This document shows, piece by piece, positions 52,400 to 60,339 of a stretch of DNA of 64,000 nucleotides (position 1 is the stretch's first letter; every line of letters starts with the position of its first letter). The translations under genes were made by a program, and so were the position numbers. Source of the DNA: Pseudochelatococcus lubricantis (GTDB lineage Bacteria > Pseudomonadota > Alphaproteobacteria > Rhizobiales > Beijerinckiaceae); contig NZ_JBHLXC010000001.1 of assembly GCF_042432495.1 (NCBI RefSeq), positions 434,001-498,000 on the forward strand, given 5' to 3'. The notes under the pieces were generated by a model. It was not told where the DNA came from and ran no database searches. It was given only the letters and a program-made list of their open reading frames with translations.

Positions 52400-53977
52400 T
52401 TACGCGGCCCTGTTTTCCGCGTCCGCGGGCGTGGAGCGTATCAGGTGGTCGAAGGCCGAGAGCGACGCCTTTGCCCCTTCGCCGACGGCAATCACGATCT
52501 GCTTGTACGGCACGGTCGTGCAGTCGCCGGCGGCGAAGACGCCGGGCACCGATGTCTGCCCGTGGACATCGACGATGATCTCGCCGCGCGGCGACAGGGC
52601 GACGGCGTCCTTCAGCCATTCGGTGTTGGGCAGCAGGCCGATCTGCACGAAAACGCCGTCAAGCGCCAGCGTGTGCTTGTCACTGCTGCGGCGGTCCTCA
52701 TAGACGAGCCCGTTGACCTTCTGCCCGTCGCCCGTGACTTCGGTCGTGCGGGCGGAGGTGATGATGTCAACGTTCTTCAGGCTGCGCAGCTTGCGCTGCA
52801 GCACGTCGTCCGCTCGCAGGGCCTTGTCGAACTCGATCAGCGTGACGTGGCTCACCACGCCGGCAAGGTCGATCGCCGCCTCGACACCGGAGTTGCCGCC
52901 GCCGATCACCGCGACGCGCTTGCCCTTGAAGAGCGGACCGTCGCAATGCGGGCAGTAGGCGACACCCTTGTTGCGGTAGGTGTCCTCGCCCGGCACGTTC
53001 ATCTGCCGCCAGCGCGCGCCCGTTGCCAGGATGACGGTCTTCGAGCGCAGCCGCGCGCCGCCGGCGAGGCCGATCTCGACAAGGTCGCCCCGCAGTGCGA
53101 GCGACTCGGCCTTCTGCAGATTCATGATGTCGACTTCGTATTCGCGCACGTGCTGCTCCAGCGCGGCCGCGACCTTGGGGCCCTCGGTGTGGGGGATAGA
53201 GATGAAGTTCTCGATCGCCATCGTGTCGAGCACCTGCCCGCCGAAACGGTCGGCCACAATGCCGGTGCGGATGCCCTTGCGCGCCGCGTAGATGGCGGCG
53301 GCCGCCCCGGCCGGGCCCGCGCCGACCACCAGCACATCGAAGGCCGCCTTCGCGCTGATCTTTTCCGCATCGCGCGCCGCTGCGCCGGTGTCGAGCTTCG
53401 CGACGATCTCCTCGACGCCCATGCGGCCCTGGCCAAACACCTCGCCGTTGAGATAGACGGTGGGGACGGACATGATCTGGCGCGCCTCAACCTCGGCCGG
53501 GTAGGCCGCGCCGTCGATGGCCACATGGCGGATGCGCGGGTTCAGCACAGCCATCAGGTTGAGCGCCTGCACCACCTCCGGGCAGTTCTGGCAGCTCTGC
53601 GAGAAATAGGTCTCGAAGGAATAGTCGCCGTCGAGTGTCTTGACCTGGTCGATCACCTCCTGCGCGACCTTGGGCGGATAGCCGCCCACCTGCAGCAGCG
53701 CCAGTACCAGCGAGGTGAATTCGTGGCCCATCGGCAGGCCGGCGAAGCGCAGGCTGATGTCCTGGCCGGGCGTCGTGAGGGCAAAGGAGGGCGCGCGCTC
53801 GCCGCCACCCTTGAGTTCGCTGACGCTGATCTTGTCGGAAAGCGCGCGGATCTCGCCGAGCAGTTCCTGCAACTCGCGCGATTTCGCGCCGTCATCGAGC
53901 GAAGCGATGATGTGAATGGGGCGCACGACCCGTTCCAGATAGGCCTTGAGCTGCGCTTTCAGGGTGTCATTCAGCAT
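52400..53977 (-). CDS. ahpF: Alkyl hydroperoxide reductase subunit F
   Basis: NADH-dependent flavoprotein (525 aa) that reduces the peroxiredoxin AhpC. N-terminal tandem thioredoxin-fold domain with the redox pair in SQSCQNCPEV near residue 130; FAD fold DVLVVGAGPAGAAAAIYAARKGIRTG near residue 215; the thioredoxin-reductase-like active site VAYCPHCDGPLFKGK near residue 345; NAD fold VAVIGGGNSGVEAAIDLAG; C-terminal GVFAAGDCTTVPYKQIVIAVGEGAKA. Between ahpC and ahpF a stem-loop pair occurs (54041-54093). Complete and intact. Confidence 0.97.
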   Translation of the reverse strand: MLNDTLKAQLKAYLERVVRPIHIIASLDDGAKSRELQELLGEIRALSDKISVSELKGGGERAPSFALTTPGQDISLRFAGLPMGHEFTSLVLALLQVGGYPPKVAQEVIDQVKTLDGDYSFETYFSQSCQNCPEVVQALNLMAVLNPRIRHVAIDGAAYPAEVEARQIMSVPTVYLNGEVFGQGRMGVEEIVAKLDTGAAARDAEKISAKAAFDVLVVGAGPAGAAAAIYAARKGIRTGIVADRFGGQVLDTMAIENFISIPHTEGPKVAAALEQHVREYEVDIMNLQKAESLALRGDLVEIGLAGGARLRSKTVILATGARWRQMNVPGEDTYRNKGVAYCPHCDGPLFKGKRVAVIGGGNSGVEAAIDLAGVVSHVTLIEFDKALRADDVLQRKLRSLKNVDIITSARTTEVTGDGQKVNGLVYEDRRSSDKHTLALDGVFVQIGLLPNTEWLKDAVALSPRGEIIVDVHGQTSVPGVFAAGDCTTVPYKQIVIAVGEGAKASLSAFDHLIRSTPADAENRAA

Positions 53978-54040
53978 GGATCATCCTCCGGGGTAGAAAT
54001 GGGCCGGCACGGCGCGCCGCTGAGGGCGGCGGGGCACGGT

Positions 54041-54093
54041 GGCAAACCGCAGGCCGTGCGACATTGCGCGGGCTCCGGTTTGCCGCCGGAGCC
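54041..54093 (-). promoter_or_regulatory. Two mutually exclusive stems between ahpC and ahpF
   Basis: Within the 156-base gap, GGCTCCGG (54071-54078) and CCGGAGCC (54086-54093) form a perfect 8-bp hairpin with a 7-base loop. A second pairing, GGCAAACCG (54041-54049) with CGGTTTGCC (54076-54084), gives a 9-bp stem that uses the same bases, so only one can form at a time. No T run follows on the minus strand. The layout suggests an attenuator or mRNA-stability element setting AhpC above AhpF. Confidence 0.5.
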
Positions 54094-54133
54094 TTCCCCC
54101 GGATTCCGGGAGAAGGCGGTGCGGCGGACGAAC

Positions 54134-54697
54134 TCAGATCTTGCCGACGAGGTCGAGCGAGGGAGCGAGCGTCTCCTCGCCTTCCTGCCACTTGGCGGGG
54201 CAGACTTCGCCGGGATGCGAGCGCACGTACTGGGCCGCCTTGATCTTGCGCAGCAGTTCCTCGGCGTTGCGGCCGATGCCCTCCGCCGTGATCTCGACGA
54301 GCTGGATGATGCCATCGGGATCGACAAGGAAGGTGCCGCGGTCGGCAAGGCCCTGGTCCTCACGCAGCACCTCGAAGTGGCGCGAGAGCGTGGCGGTCGG
54401 GTCGCCGAGCAGCGCGTACTGGACCTTGCCGATGGTGTCGGAGGTGTCGTGCCAGGCCTTGTGGGTGAAGTGCGTGTCCGTGGAAACGCCATAGATATCG
54501 ACGCCGAGTTTCTGGAACTCCGCGTAATTGTCGGCCAGGTCGCCAAGTTCCGTCGGGCAGACAAAGGTGAAGTCTGCCGGATAGAAGAAGAACACGGACC
54601 ACTTTCCCTTCAGGTCTTCATCGGTGACCTCGATGAACTTGCCCTGCTGGTACGCCTGCGCCTTGAAGGGTTTGATCGCGGTATTGACGAGAGACAT
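54134..54697 (-). CDS. ahpC: Alkyl hydroperoxide reductase subunit C (peroxiredoxin)
   Basis: Typical 2-Cys peroxiredoxin (187 aa) reducing H2O2 and organic peroxides. Peroxidatic Cys47 is in FYPADFTFVCPTEL and resolving Cys166 in HPGEVCPAKW. Other markers: DTHFTHKAWHDTS and GIIQLVEITAEGIGRNAEELLRKI. ATG 54697 has AAGGAG six bases upstream. First gene of ahpC-ahpF-oxyR, with an OxyR-like site ending at its candidate -35 element. Confidence 0.98.
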   Translation of the reverse strand: MSLVNTAIKPFKAQAYQQGKFIEVTDEDLKGKWSVFFFYPADFTFVCPTELGDLADNYAEFQKLGVDIYGVSTDTHFTHKAWHDTSDTIGKVQYALLGDPTATLSRHFEVLREDQGLADRGTFLVDPDGIIQLVEITAEGIGRNAEELLRKIKAAQYVRSHPGEVCPAKWQEGEETLAPSLDLVGKI

Positions 54698-54805
54698 AAC
54701 GGCTCCTTGATCGGATGGTTTCGGTAGCAACGAGGCATAAGACCGTGCAGCGCGTCCCTGCGGACAGACGCGAAACCGCTGCGGCGGTCCTGGCCTTCGC
54801 AATGC

Positions 54806-54871
54806 AATATAGGGAAGATGCCTCTCATGATGAAATAGATAGATTCGGCGATAACGATAGATACCGGCTAT
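54806..54871 (-). promoter_or_regulatory. ahpC promoter with OxyR-type binding site
   Basis: OxyR contacts four ATAG/CTAT tetramers spaced 7 bases apart. Here ATAG (54835-54838), a degenerate element (54846-54849), ATAG (54857-54860) and CTAT (54868-54871) lie exactly in that 11-base register, matching three of four. On the minus strand the site ends directly at a -35 candidate TTCATC (54834-54829), 17 bases before a -10 TATATT (54811-54806), the usual position for activation. The promoter lies about 110 bases upstream of ahpC. Confidence 0.65.
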
Positions 54872-55173
54872 TGATGGCCGCTTCGTCCAGCCGGCGGACC
54901 TTGCCGGAGTTCGGGAGGCGGACAGTTTAATGCATCAAAATCAAGATGATGGATGCGATATGATCGCGGTGCTGTGTCGTATCGATGCCCCTTGTCCGCT
55001 CCCCGCTATGTGCCGCGGCGGACGGGCTGCGACGGTTTGACCCACCCCGTGCGCAGGCATCGCTGCCCCGTGGAAACGCCCGGCGGACGAATCGATGTTG
55101 CGCCGCACTGCCTGTGCTGCCCCGACAGGACGGGAGGAATTGTACAGAATTATGCTGCTTTCTCTACATTACT

Positions 55174-55205
55174 TTATAATCGTTATAATTAAATGTTCAT
55201 TTAAT
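55174..55205 (+). promoter_or_regulatory. Promoter elements and perfect dyad upstream of the YncE-like gene
   Basis: TTATAA-TCG-TTATAA (55174-55188) contains two overlapping -10-like TATAAT sequences (55175-55180, 55184-55189). Directly after it, ATTAAATG-TT-CATTTAAT (55188-55205) is a perfect 8-bp inverted repeat. A dyad overlapping or just after a -10 is the usual place for a repressor; its A/T-rich form suggests a Fur-superfamily or related metal-responsive protein, which I cannot name. Confidence 0.5.
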
Positions 55206-55285
55206 GTAATTGTCTTGACCTGATGCATATTATAGTGTCGCGGGCGCACAGATTTACTGCGATTCCGGAACTGAAAGGCCCTGCC

Positions 55286-56686
55286 ATGACGCCCCGCATT
55301 TCTTATGTTAAGCACCGCTGCAAACTTCCCGTCCTTGCACTGGCGCTCGTCGTTCTCGTGCCTGCGGGCGGCTTCGCGCAGAATGCCGTCTTCGATGCGC
55401 CTGACGCCGATTTCAAGGGCCGGGTGTCGGCTGGCGGCGTCGTGACGCCCGGCTCGGCGGCGATCTTGCGCGGATCGTCGTTCAAGCCGGGGCAGACGGT
55501 CATCCTGTCGCGCGGCAACACCATCCTCAACCCGGAGGGCAAGCCGCTGACGGTGGACGACAAGGGCGGCTTCGAACTCAAGATCGACGTCCCGGCCGAT
55601 GCAGTGCCCGGCCAGCATCCCATCATCGTCAACGTGGCGAATCCCACGGCCGCCGCCGTGGCGCAGCTCAAGGTCTCGCCGGTCATTCCCTCCTCGGGCG
55701 CCGACAAGTTCACGGCAGTCAGCGAGAAGGTGGTGCCCGGGCTCTATCAGGTCGCCTATAGCCCCAAAAGCAACGCGCTTTTCGTCACCTCCGCCGTCGG
55801 CCGTCCGCCGGTCAAGGAATCGAAGCTCGTCAAGCTGAACGCCGGGACGCTCGCCAAGGAGGCAGAGGTCGACGCGAAGCCCGTCGCCGGCCGCAGCGAC
55901 GGGCATCTGCACGCCGTCTACGGCGTAGGTGTCGACGATGTTGAGGGCAATGTCTGGACGACGACGACGCGCGACGGCTCCGTCGCCGTGTTCAGGCAGA
56001 GCGATCTCTCGCTCGTGAAGCAGTTCGAGGCCGATGCGGTTCCCCATTCGCGTGACGTGGTGGTGGACGCGGAACAGGGCCGCGCCTACGCTTCGGCCGT
56101 TGGCGGCAACTTCGTCGTCGTCTTCGACACGAAGAAGCTGGAGAAGCTGCAGAATATCGAGATCGAGTCGAAGGTGCGCGGCGAAAAGTTCACGCCCACG
56201 GCGCTCGCGCTCGATGCCGGCAACCGCAAGCTCTACACCGTGAGCCTGAGCACGGCCGAGGCCGCCGTCATCGACACGAAGACCAATACCGTCGACAAGG
56301 TGCTCCCGCTGCTGGGCGCCAAAAGTTCCATCGGTGTGGCGGTGGATGCCGCCGGCAAGCAACTCTACGTCGTCTCGCAAGGCAGCGACAACCTGCTGAT
56401 CATCGATATCGAAACGGGCAAGGTGCTGCATGACGTGAAGACGGGCGCAGGCCCGCTCAACGTCGCGTTCGACCCCGTCAGCAAGCTCGCCTACGTCGTC
56501 AACCGGGGGGCCGGCACCGTAACCGTCGTCAACCCGCAGGGCGAGATCGTCGCCAACCTGGAAGGCGGCACGTTCCCGAACCATGTCGCGGCTGACGGCA
56601 AGGGTCACGTCTTCGTTATCAACAAGGCGCGTGGGGAAGACGACCCGACAGGCGACCGCTTGACGAGGCTCACGCCCAAATCCTGA
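55286..56686 (+). CDS. YncE-like periplasmic beta-propeller protein
   Basis: 466-residue exported protein. A signal peptide (residues 1 to about 36, LPVLALALVVLVPAGGFAQ) is followed by an N-terminal beta domain (VVTPGSAAILRGSSFKPGQTVIL; IIVNVANPTAAAVAQLKV) and a seven-bladed beta-propeller from about residue 150 with repeats such as GLYQVAYSPKSNALFVTSAV, SIGVAVDAAGKQLYVVSQGSDNLLIIDIETG and PLNVAFDPVSKLAYVVNRGAGTVTVV. E. coli YncE is a shorter DNA-binding propeller induced by iron limitation; whether this shares that role is unknown. AAAGG lies before ATG 55286. It stands alone, with its own promoter dyad and terminator. Confidence 0.82.
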   Translation: MTPRISYVKHRCKLPVLALALVVLVPAGGFAQNAVFDAPDADFKGRVSAGGVVTPGSAAILRGSSFKPGQTVILSRGNTILNPEGKPLTVDDKGGFELKIDVPADAVPGQHPIIVNVANPTAAAVAQLKVSPVIPSSGADKFTAVSEKVVPGLYQVAYSPKSNALFVTSAVGRPPVKESKLVKLNAGTLAKEAEVDAKPVAGRSDGHLHAVYGVGVDDVEGNVWTTTTRDGSVAVFRQSDLSLVKQFEADAVPHSRDVVVDAEQGRAYASAVGGNFVVVFDTKKLEKLQNIEIESKVRGEKFTPTALALDAGNRKLYTVSLSTAEAAVIDTKTNTVDKVLPLLGAKSSIGVAVDAAGKQLYVVSQGSDNLLIIDIETGKVLHDVKTGAGPLNVAFDPVSKLAYVVNRGAGTVTVVNPQGEIVANLEGGTFPNHVAADGKGHVFVINKARGEDDPTGDRLTRLTPKS

Positions 56687-57017
56687 CCGCCTCTCCGGAG
56701 CCCCCGGCTCCCGCCATATCGCTGAAAAACAGGACACCGCCGGCACGAGCCGGCGGTGTTTTTGTGTTCACGCCTGCCTTGTTTCGCGCCGGTCCCCGAA
56801 AAAAATCCGATTGTGCGCGTGCAAGATCATGATCACAATCAAAACGAATCGGGTCGTGAATCACGTGATTCCTTTGCGGGATGGTGTTTCTTCTTCACCG
56901 CATGCCCATATCAGGAGTGTAGCACGAGACGCGACCTGCCAGTGCAGGGGGAGGCAAAAGGGGCTGACACGGCGGGGGACATTCTCGGGGCAACATTTTC
57001 AAGGTTGAGGATCAGCG
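56687..57017. promoter_or_regulatory. Region between the YncE-like gene and prkA: terminator, then AT-containing leader with palindrome
   Basis: 331 bases. After the terminator (56734-56763), bases 56820-56880 hold GATCATGATC (56825-56834) and the perfect 14-base palindrome GAATCACGTGATTC (56858-56871), a plausible operator for the prkA operon. No good -35/-10 or -24/-12 pair was found. TGAGG about eight bases before ATG 57018 is the prkA Shine-Dalgarno. No gene is supported. Confidence 0.4.
56734..56763 (+). terminator. Rho-independent terminator of the YncE-like gene
   Basis: ACACCGCCGGC (56734-56744) and GCCGGCGGTGT (56749-56759) form a perfect 11-bp GC-rich stem with an ACGA loop, followed directly by TTTT. 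This is the clearest intrinsic terminator in the window, 47 bases after the stop codon. Confidence 0.92.
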
Positions 57018-58961
57018 ATGGCAATGAATGGCGATCTCTTCACCAACTACGCGCAGGCTTTCGAGGCGCGTCGGCAAGTCGAAATGTCTCTTGAGGATTA
57101 TCTGAAGGGCTGTCGCAGCGACCCCATGTTCTACGCCAGCGCGCCCGAGCGTCTGCTCGCGGCCATCGGCGAGCCGGAGACGATAGACACCTCGCGCGAC
57201 CCGCGCCTCGGGCGCATCTTCATGAACCGTACCATCCGCACATACAGGAGCTTCGCGGAATTCTACGGCATGGAGGAAACGATCGAGCGTATCGTCTCCT
57301 TCTTCCGCCACGCGGCGCAGGGGCTGGAGGAGCGCAAGCAGATTCTCTACCTGCTGGGGCCCGTGGGCGGCGGCAAGTCCTCGCTCGCGGAGCGTATCAA
57401 GGCGCTGATGGAGGTGCATCCCGTCTATGTGCTGAAGGCCGGAGACGAGGTGAGCCCGGTGTTCGAAAGCCCTCTCGGCCTCTTCGACCTGTCGCTGGCC
57501 GAACGGCTGGAGGACGACTACGGCATTCCGCGCCGGCGGCTCACCGGGCTGATGAGCCCGTGGTGCCGCAAGCGGCTGGAGGAATTCGGCGGCGACATCT
57601 CGCGCTTCCGTGTGGTGCGCATCCTGCCCTCGCGGCTGCGTCAGGAGGCCATTGCCAAGACCGAGCCCGGCGACGAGAACAATCAGGACATCTCGGCGCT
57701 CGTCGGCAAGGTGGACATCCGCCAGCTGGAGACCCTGTCGCAGAACGATCCGGACGCCTACAGCTACTCCGGCGGGCTCAACCGCGCCAACCAGGGGTTG
57801 CTCGAATTCGTCGAGATGTTCAAGGCGCCCATCAAGATGCTGCACCCCCTGCTGACCGCGACGCAGGAAGGCAATTACGTGGGCACCGAGAATATCGGCG
57901 CCATCCCGTTCACCGGCGTGATCCTCGCCCACTCGAACGAATCCGAGTGGCAGAACTTCAAGAACAACAAGAACAACGAGGCGTTCATCGACCGCATCTA
58001 CGTGATCAAGGTTCCCTACTGCCTGCGGGTCAGCGAGGAGCAGAAGATCTACGAGAAGCTCGTGCGTGGCTCGGAGCTGTCGGATGCCGCCTGCGCGCCG
58101 GGCACGCTGGAGTTGCTGGCGCGCTTCTCGGTGCTGTCGCGGCTGCGCGAGCATGAGAACTCCAACCTGTTCTCGAAGATGCGCGTCTACGACGGCGAGA
58201 ACATCCGCGAGGTCGACCCGCGCGCCCGCAGCCTGCAGGAATACAAGGACGCGGCCGGCGTCGACGAGGGCATGGACGGTATCTCCACCCGTTTCGCCTT
58301 CAAGGCGCTGGCGGCGACCTTCAATTACGACACCATCGAGATCGCGGCCGATCCGGTGCATCTCATGTACGTGCTCGAACAGATGATCCGGCAGGAGCAG
58401 CTGCCGGCTGAGACCGAGAAGCGCTACCTTGAATTCATCAAGGGCGACCTCGCGCCCCGCTATGCCGAGTTCATCGGTCATGAAATCCAGAAAGCGTATC
58501 TCGAATCCTATCACGACTACGGCCAGAACCTGTTCGACCGCTACGTGGCCTATGCGGACGCATGGATCGAGGATCAGGATTTCAAGGATCCCGACACCGG
58601 GCAATTGCTCGACCGCGAGCTGATCAACCAGGAACTGACCAAGATCGAAAAGCCTGCGGGCATCGCCAATCCGAAGGATTTTCGCAACGAGGTGGTGAAG
58701 TTCGCGCTGCGCACCCGCGCCAGCCACGGCGGCCGCAACCCGTCGTGGACCAGCTACGAGAAAATCCGCGAGGTCATCGAGCGGCGCATGTTCTCGCAGG
58801 TGGAGGACCTGCTGCCCGTCATCAGCTTCGGCTCCAAGAAGGACGGCGACACCGAGAAGAAGCACGACGAATTCGTGCAACGGATGGTCGAAAGGGGCTA
58901 TACTGAACGGCAGGTTCGACGTCTGGTGGAGTGGTATATGCGCGTCAAGCAGGCGGGTTGA
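57018..58961 (+). CDS. prkA: PrkA-type serine protein kinase / AAA ATPase (YeaG)
   Basis: PrkA/YeaG protein (647 aa, usual length). An N-terminal AAA-type domain has the P-loop GPVGGGKSS near residue 115-123, preceded by the family motif MNRTIRTYRSFAEFYGMEETIERIVSFFRHAAQGLEERKQILY (outline), and the C-terminal kinase-like PrkA domain begins about residue 390. In E. coli and Salmonella yeaG-yeaH-ycgB are induced in stationary phase and starvation; PrkA was also described as an AAA protease in Bacillus. ATG 57018 (or 57024) has TGAGG upstream. First gene of a conserved three-gene operon. Confidence 0.97.
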   Translation: MAMNGDLFTNYAQAFEARRQVEMSLEDYLKGCRSDPMFYASAPERLLAAIGEPETIDTSRDPRLGRIFMNRTIRTYRSFAEFYGMEETIERIVSFFRHAAQGLEERKQILYLLGPVGGGKSSLAERIKALMEVHPVYVLKAGDEVSPVFESPLGLFDLSLAERLEDDYGIPRRRLTGLMSPWCRKRLEEFGGDISRFRVVRILPSRLRQEAIAKTEPGDENNQDISALVGKVDIRQLETLSQNDPDAYSYSGGLNRANQGLLEFVEMFKAPIKMLHPLLTATQEGNYVGTENIGAIPFTGVILAHSNESEWQNFKNNKNNEAFIDRIYVIKVPYCLRVSEEQKIYEKLVRGSELSDAACAPGTLELLARFSVLSRLREHENSNLFSKMRVYDGENIREVDPRARSLQEYKDAAGVDEGMDGISTRFAFKALAATFNYDTIEIAADPVHLMYVLEQMIRQEQLPAETEKRYLEFIKGDLAPRYAEFIGHEIQKAYLESYHDYGQNLFDRYVAYADAWIEDQDFKDPDTGQLLDRELINQELTKIEKPAGIANPKDFRNEVVKFALRTRASHGGRNPSWTSYEKIREVIERRMFSQVEDLLPVISFGSKKDGDTEKKHDEFVQRMVERGYTERQVRRLVEWYMRVKQAG

Positions 58962-59031
58962 ACGCAGCGGCCGGCGCAGTAATCGCCGCGCCGGCCGCGC
59001 CGAAACCTTTGGTATTCGAGGTGACACTTCC

Positions 59032-60339
59032 GTGCACATCATTGATCGACGCCTCAACCCCGGAGGCAGGAGTTTCACCAACCGGCAACGCTTTCTGCGC
59101 CGGGCTAAAAATCTGGTGCAGCGCGCGGTGCGGGAGGACTTCAAGAACCGCTCCATCAAGGATCTCGATCAGGGCGGCGAGGTTTCCATTGTCCGCGAGG
59201 GCGTCCACGAACCCGTGCTGCGGCGTGCGGGCGGCAGTGGCAAGCGCGATGTTGTGCTGCCGGGCAACAGGGACTACGTGGAAGGCGACAGGATAAGGCG
59301 GCCGCAGGGCGGCGCTGGCGCCGGCGCGGGTTCCGAGGCCGGGCAGGGCAGCGGCGAGGATGCGTTCCGCTTCCTGCTGACGCGCGAGGAATACCTCGAC
59401 CTGTTTCTCGACGATCTCGAATTGCCCAACCTCGCCAAGCGCAAGCTTGCGACCACCGAGGCGAAGGAGCTGCGTCGCGCCGGTTACTCGACAACCGGTT
59501 CGCCGTCTAGCCTTTCGGTCTCCCGCACCATGCGCCATTCGCTTTCCCGGCGCATCGCCCTGCGGCGCCCCGGGCGGGCCGCGATCCGGGAGATCGAGGA
59601 GGAGATCGCCAGGCTGGAGGTGAGCGGCGGCGATCCCGCGCGTCTCGCGGCGCTCCGGGTGGAGCATGAGCGCCTCGTGCAGCGCAGCCGGCGCATCGCC
59701 TACATCGATCCGATCGACCTGCGCTACCGGCGTTACGAGCAGACGCCGCGCCCCGTCGCACAGGCGGTGATGTTCTGCCTCATGGACGTGTCGGGCTCCA
59801 TGAGCGAGCATATGAAGGATCTCGCCAAGCGCTTCTATGCCCTGCTGCACATCTTCCTGCGCCGCAGCTACCGCAACGTCGACGTCGTCTTCATCCGCCA
59901 CACGGATCACGCCGAAGAGGTGGACGAGGAGACGTTCTTCCACAGCCCGGAGACAGGCGGCACCATCGTTTCCACCGCGCTGGAGGAGATGCTGTCCGTG
60001 GTGCGCGCGCGTTACAACCCCGACGACTGGAACATCTATGTCGCGCAGGCGTCGGACGGCGACAACATCGGCACGGACAATGCCCGCGTGGCGGCGCTCG
60101 TCAACGAGTCGATCCTGCCGATCTGCCAGTATTTCGCCTATCTGGAAGTGGGGCGCGGCGACACGCACCTGCCCGCCGGCGTCATGACGCGCACCACCGA
60201 CCTGTGGCGCACCTACGAGGGGCAGGTGGCGCCGGGCGGGCATTTCGTCATGCGCAAGGTCTGGCACCGGCGCGAAATCTATCCCGTATTCCGCGAGCTG
60301 TTCCGTCGCGCGGGCGTTGACGGGGGAGGCAAGTCATGA
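59032..60339 (+). CDS. yeaH: YeaH/YhbH family protein with von Willebrand A-like domain (DUF444)
   Basis: DUF444 protein (435 aa). The N-terminus HIIDRRLNPGGRSFTNRQRFLRRAK is typical; a Gly/Ala-rich linker (GGAGAGAGSEAGQG) lies near residue 95; the VWA-like fold has the MIDAS sequence MDVSGSMSEHMKDLAKRF near residue 250 and GGTIVSTALEEM. The GTG start at 59032 follows GAGGTGA. Its stop overlaps the spoVR start by ATGA. Always found with prkA and usually spoVR; biochemical role not established. Confidence 0.95.
   Translation: MHIIDRRLNPGGRSFTNRQRFLRRAKNLVQRAVREDFKNRSIKDLDQGGEVSIVREGVHEPVLRRAGGSGKRDVVLPGNRDYVEGDRIRRPQGGAGAGAGSEAGQGSGEDAFRFLLTREEYLDLFLDDLELPNLAKRKLATTEAKELRRAGYSTTGSPSSLSVSRTMRHSLSRRIALRRPGRAAIREIEEEIARLEVSGGDPARLAALRVEHERLVQRSRRIAYIDPIDLRYRRYEQTPRPVAQAVMFCLMDVSGSMSEHMKDLAKRFYALLHIFLRRSYRNVDVVFIRHTDHAEEVDEETFFHSPETGGTIVSTALEEMLSVVRARYNPDDWNIYVAQASDGDNIGTDNARVAALVNESILPICQYFAYLEVGRGDTHLPAGVMTRTTDLWRTYEGQVAPGGHFVMRKVWHRREIYPVFRELFRRAGVDGGGKS

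Larger units (their letters stand above)
54698..55285. other. Long divergent intergenic region between ahpC and the YncE-like gene
   Basis: 588 bases without a supported gene. The left part carries the ahpC promoter and OxyR-like site (54806-54871); the right part is AT-rich and carries the dyads of the YncE-like gene (55174-55205). The middle (about 54900-55150) is ordinary GC-rich sequence in which I see nothing. Short open frames here have no Shine-Dalgarno, no recognisable product and atypical composition. Confidence 0.6.

Noticed and set aside
54715..54930. A 71-residue plus-strand frame between ahpC and the YncE-like gene
   Set aside because: Covers the OxyR-like site and ahpC promoter; no Shine-Dalgarno or recognisable product.
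57012..59159. A 715-residue open frame on the minus strand across prkA
   Set aside because: Antisense to the intact prkA gene; composition is that of a shadow frame with no recognisable motif.
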